From Coptis chinensis (Eukaryota > Streptophyta > Magnoliopsida > Ranunculales > Ranunculaceae): 64,000 nt of DNA. The DNA is taken from positions 36,987,001 to 37,051,000 of the forward strand of contig CM027378.1 of the NCBI GenBank assembly GCA_015680905.1. The letters are read 5' to 3'. A program made the position numbers and the translations under genes. The number at the start of each line of letters is the position of its first letter. Position 1 is the stretch's first letter. Shown piece by piece: positions 61,294 to 64,000 of the stretch. A model generated the notes under the pieces. The model was not told the origin of the DNA. It saw only the letters and a list, made by a program, of their open reading frames with translations, and made no database searches.

Positions 61294-61533
61294 GTGGCAA
61301 TCAATCCTCTTATATTCGACACTGGTGGAATTCTTTTATCAGAGACGCTCGATTTGGTGTCGAGGAAGGTACCAAACTTAACAGTCGGGTGCTCGCTTTT
61401 CTCCTCACATTCACCTGATGGAATCGCTGGGTTCGGTCGTAGTTCAGCTTTGTTACCGAGTCTCACATCTGGACACCTTTTTTTAGTGATGAAAGATAAG
61501 TTTTATTATGATTCTTGTGAACAAATTTCTTAG
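61294..61533 (+). pseudogene. Fragment of an A1-type aspartyl protease gene
   Basis: LLSETLDLVSRKVPNLTVGC, SLFSSHSPDGIAGFGRSSAL and LPSLTSGHLFLVMKDKF match the middle of nepenthesin/CND41-like plant aspartyl proteases, where the usual text is VPNF-VGC-S-FS-RQPAGIAGFGRG-SLPSQL. The catalytic DTG/DSG halves are not here; the FDTGG at the start is not in the right context. No other exon was found within the window, so it is a captured or degenerate fragment. Confidence 0.65.
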
Positions 61534-61645
61534 TTTGTGTGTTTGGGACTTCACTTGGATTTTGTTTGGATTGAAGTACAAAATCAATTCATAGATTGTC
61601 TTGATCAATTGGGTATGGTATATGTTAGGTCTAATAATATTTCTC

Positions 61646-61764
61646 ACTGTTTGACAAAATGCATGGGAGAAGATGAATTGCATGATCTATATGTTATGGT
61701 CTATTGATGTAGAAGTATCAACAGTGTTTGACAAAATGCATGGGCGAAGATGAATTGCATAAAG
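61646..61764. repeat. Direct repeat of 39 bp, 80 bp apart
   Basis: GTTTGACAAAATGCATGGG followed by (A/C)GAAGATGAATTGCAT occurs at 61646 and 61726. One difference is seen over about 35 bases. The translation LTKCMGEDELH is vaguely like the end of a copia RNase H, not enough to call. Confidence 0.85.
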
Positions 61765-61887
61765 AGACAGCTAACCATTGTGTTTATATTCTCATAACTG
61801 CTCTCAATCAATTGTAGGACGACGGTGCAGGAACTATACAAGAATTATTTTAATTGCATTTCTTGGCCCTAGGCATACACTATTAAG

Positions 61888-62066
61888 CTGTGTTGCATGG
61901 GTACGGGATGGAGTGTCTGGTTTGGACACGGGTATGACGATTTGGACACAGCAAGATCTGAGAATTAGGGTCTGTTTTGCTTGTGTCCGTGTCCGTGTCC
62001 GTACCCGTGTCCGTAGGACACAGGTACACGATACAGAGGAAATTAGGGCGTACCCATGCAACAGAG
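61888..62066. mobile_element. hAT-type MITE (179 bp) with perfect 8-bp duplication
   Basis: CTATTAAG flanks it at 61880-61887 and 62067-62074. The ends CTGTGTTGCATGGGTACG and, reversed, CTCTGTTGCATGGGTACG are 18-bp TIRs with one mismatch. The interior is full of GTGTCCGT/GGACAC(G) motifs. The intact duplications suggest a recent insertion. No coding capacity; it would need an hAT transposase supplied elsewhere. Confidence 0.93.
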
Positions 62067-62074
62067 CTATTAAG

Positions 62075-62888
62075 TTTGTTCATTGGGTATTGCTATACTA
62101 AGATGGTTGCTAGAAATTGTGCTACACAAGTAGTATTTCAATAGTTAGTATATCAATTTCAGTACACGTGTTTGCATGACATGCACGTACAAACTGGATA
62201 TGTACAAGAGCACGCCCTTAAGACATACTTATTTTCTCTTACCATTTGGGTAGATTCATAGTTCACGGCTAAGACTGATATGGGTATTTAATTATATGTG
62301 CATGCCTACATATATTTATGGTGGTGGGGGTGAGAGAGGCTTAGCCACTAAGTGTTTTGGTGAAGCTTTCAATTATTGATCTGAATAGGCACTTGCGTTT
62401 TACATGGAGTTATAATGATCACTCTTGGTCACAGGTGGACACATAATTTGAGTGAGTTAGAAATGCTGTCGTTTTATTTAATATATTGAATTACTTGTAT
62501 ATATTGATAATTGCTCCAAGGCTTTCACATAAAGTATGGAGAAGTCATAGTGATATGGTGCTTCACAACAAAAATATGTGGATAAGTAATGTTTGACGAA
62601 ACATGCGTGGAGTTGGTATGTATTTCTCGCCATAATATGCCTTGAACACGAGCTAGTAGCTTCTTGGGATGTTTAAGAGCTAGTAGTTTACCGGTTAATA
62701 TATTTGGACCCACAAATTGTTTAAGGCTATGAGTCATCATTGTTAATATTTTTGCTAGAAGAGGACATGAGTAGTTTGGTATATGTTCATGTTACCTCTT
62801 AACTGCTAGGATGCAAAATTCATCATATGTTGAATGCCTTGTGTTGCCAAAAATGGGATATGTATATTTGTTTTCTTTATCTAAGACT
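62075..62888. other. AT-rich DNA, no gene seen
   Basis: No convincing ORF, repeat end or RNA gene was found. Confidence 0.4.
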
Positions 62889-63030
62889 TGGGGGCAGGTC
62901 GAGCTGTCTCCGGATATGCTTCACGCTATCCATTGAGAGCGGGTGGGGTGAGCCATCCGCGGACCCTCATGTCCAAATCAAACTTAGGGGCAAGTCAAGC
63001 TGTCTTCGGATACGCTTCGCGCTATCTAGT
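62889..63030. repeat. Direct repeat pair, about 40 bp
   Basis: GGGGCAGGTCGAGCTGTCTC then CGGATATGCTTCACGCTATC at 62891-62930, and GGGGCAAGTCAAGCTGTCTT then CGGATACGCTTCGCGCTATC at 62989-63028, are 98 bp apart with about five transitions. The unit GGGGGCAGGCGA at about 63441 is weakly similar. No function assigned. Confidence 0.8.
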
Positions 63031-64000
63031 AAGCACTGTACTGTTTAGTAAGGACTAAGGACTATAAAATCAAAGAGATTATCCTTTATGTGTCATGGAA
63101 TATTATAAGCTTGCCGTAACTGACTAAGGTTATAAGTGAACTTGAGTACTACATATGCATAACAATTGGCACTCGATAAATTCACACTGTAAAATTATAC
63201 ACATCTCATGTATGGACATGAATTAGTAGATATCAACGACTATAAAGTGTTGAGGCAAAGGAACATGGAGATTCAAAGTTTGAGATTGAGATATATGGAT
63301 TGGAGCGTCCGAATACGAATAGTAAGATGATTACAGAAGATGTGCAGAGTCATATACCGAGGCAGGTAATTTGTTTATTTTATCATCATGTACATAATAG
63401 ACGGACGAGTAGTGACTTAACCGTCAACCAGAGTTACATTGGGGGCAGGCGACTGCAGTTCCCATCTTATACTAGGGGCATACAAGCATTGTCCCCATCT
63501 TAGGTAGAGATATATGTGGGGACAGAGTTAGGTTGTCTCCAAACCTTGTGATATTCCACAGACCCATTGGCTCTAGGTTATCTAGGTGTCTGCGGACCTA
63601 GATGGGTAACATGGTTGTACACCTCAGGGTAAGACGGATTGTACATAGTCTTGAGCATATGATCATCGTCATTTCTTGTATGCATACAATTCTGTTGAAT
63701 GTTCTTCATTATAACTCACGCGTTATTTGTACAACACTCGAATATGAAAGTTTAAGATTACAGAGAAAGAGAGACCTGCAGTACCACAACAAGATTACAA
63801 CAAATGGGAATAGATATGCTGTTACACTTTCCGAAAGAGAGCGTAGGGGTTCGAGAAGACCCTGGCCTTTGCGGATATGCTGTGGGACTATTCGAATGAG
63901 TGCGTGTGTGTGTGTGTGTGTGGGGGATAAGTGATAGAGATTTGACTAACCTAAATAAATAGGCTAATTAAGTCCTACTTTACTATTACTTGCAAGCGCA
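63031..64000. other. AT-rich DNA with a GT microsatellite
   Basis: A (GT)n run of about 20 bp lies at 63901-63922. A 110-codon ORF at 63602-63934 runs into this repeat and has no recognised domain. No gene was seen. Confidence 0.45.

Noticed and set aside
61646-61764. Copia-type RNase H end (LTKCMGEDELH)
   Set aside because: The similarity is a few residues; no other copia domain lies nearby, so only the direct repeat is reported.

Overview
The window is nuclear DNA of a flowering plant, most likely a eudicot. The evidence is one intron-rich host gene with plant-specific architecture (Agenet/Tudor, AT-hooks, PHD finger, GNAT acetyltransferase) set among plant transposon lineages: Athila and Tat Ty3/gypsy elements, L1-type LINEs with C-terminal RNase H, hAT, CACTA and Tourist-like DNA elements, a tRNA-derived SINE, and plant-mobile-domain (PMD) genes. 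The species cannot be fixed from sequence alone.

Layout. 1-7880 is the 3' part of an Athila-like LTR element (+ strand: integrase end, long spacer with extra ORFs, 3' LTR 6408-7880). It sits inside a Tat-type element (- strand, 7881-16301), whose gag-pol runs 15.5 to 9.7 kb, with primer-binding site 15595-15612 and 5' LTR 15619-16301. The Athila element cuts the Tat element's extra antisense ORF, so the rest of both lies beyond the left edge. The Tat element in turn lies beside the last exon of an unidentified repeat-rich gene (16349-16847). A SINE with 12-bp target-site duplications follows (17211-17394), then about 6 kb of AT-rich intergenic DNA with simple repeats.

23.4-36.7 kb is the one convincing host gene (+ strand). 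Eight exons join in one open frame to give about 883 residues: Agenet domains, an array of 31-33-residue repeats carrying AT-hooks, a PHD finger, a second zinc-binding segment and a GNAT fold, resembling the IDM1 (Increased DNA Methylation 1) family of histone acetyltransferases. Two introns of 4.0 and 5.5 kb are loaded with mobile DNA: an internally deleted hAT with perfect 8-bp duplications, a related hAT MITE and LINE remnants.

38.5-64 kb is transposon-dominated: a decayed PMD-like gene, a NAM-associated-domain fragment, a long-TIR Tourist-like element that swallowed an L1 LINE (42.05-47.93 kb), a second L1 diverging from it (47.95-52.8 kb), a SINE remnant, a CACTA end, a PMD gene with a long acidic tract (55.98-58.58 kb), an array of GATCT/AGATC half-palindromes, an old Tat-like LTR/PBS relic, a fragment of an aspartyl-protease gene and a textbook hAT MITE (61888-62066).

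Most genes here do not work together; the window is a nest of successive insertions. The biologically interesting link is that a gene for a probable anti-silencing chromatin reader/acetyltransferase itself carries silencing-prone transposons in its introns. Three hAT insertions (two of them in those introns) share the same end structure and the same subterminal GTGTCC motif. No tRNA, rRNA or CRISPR feature was found.
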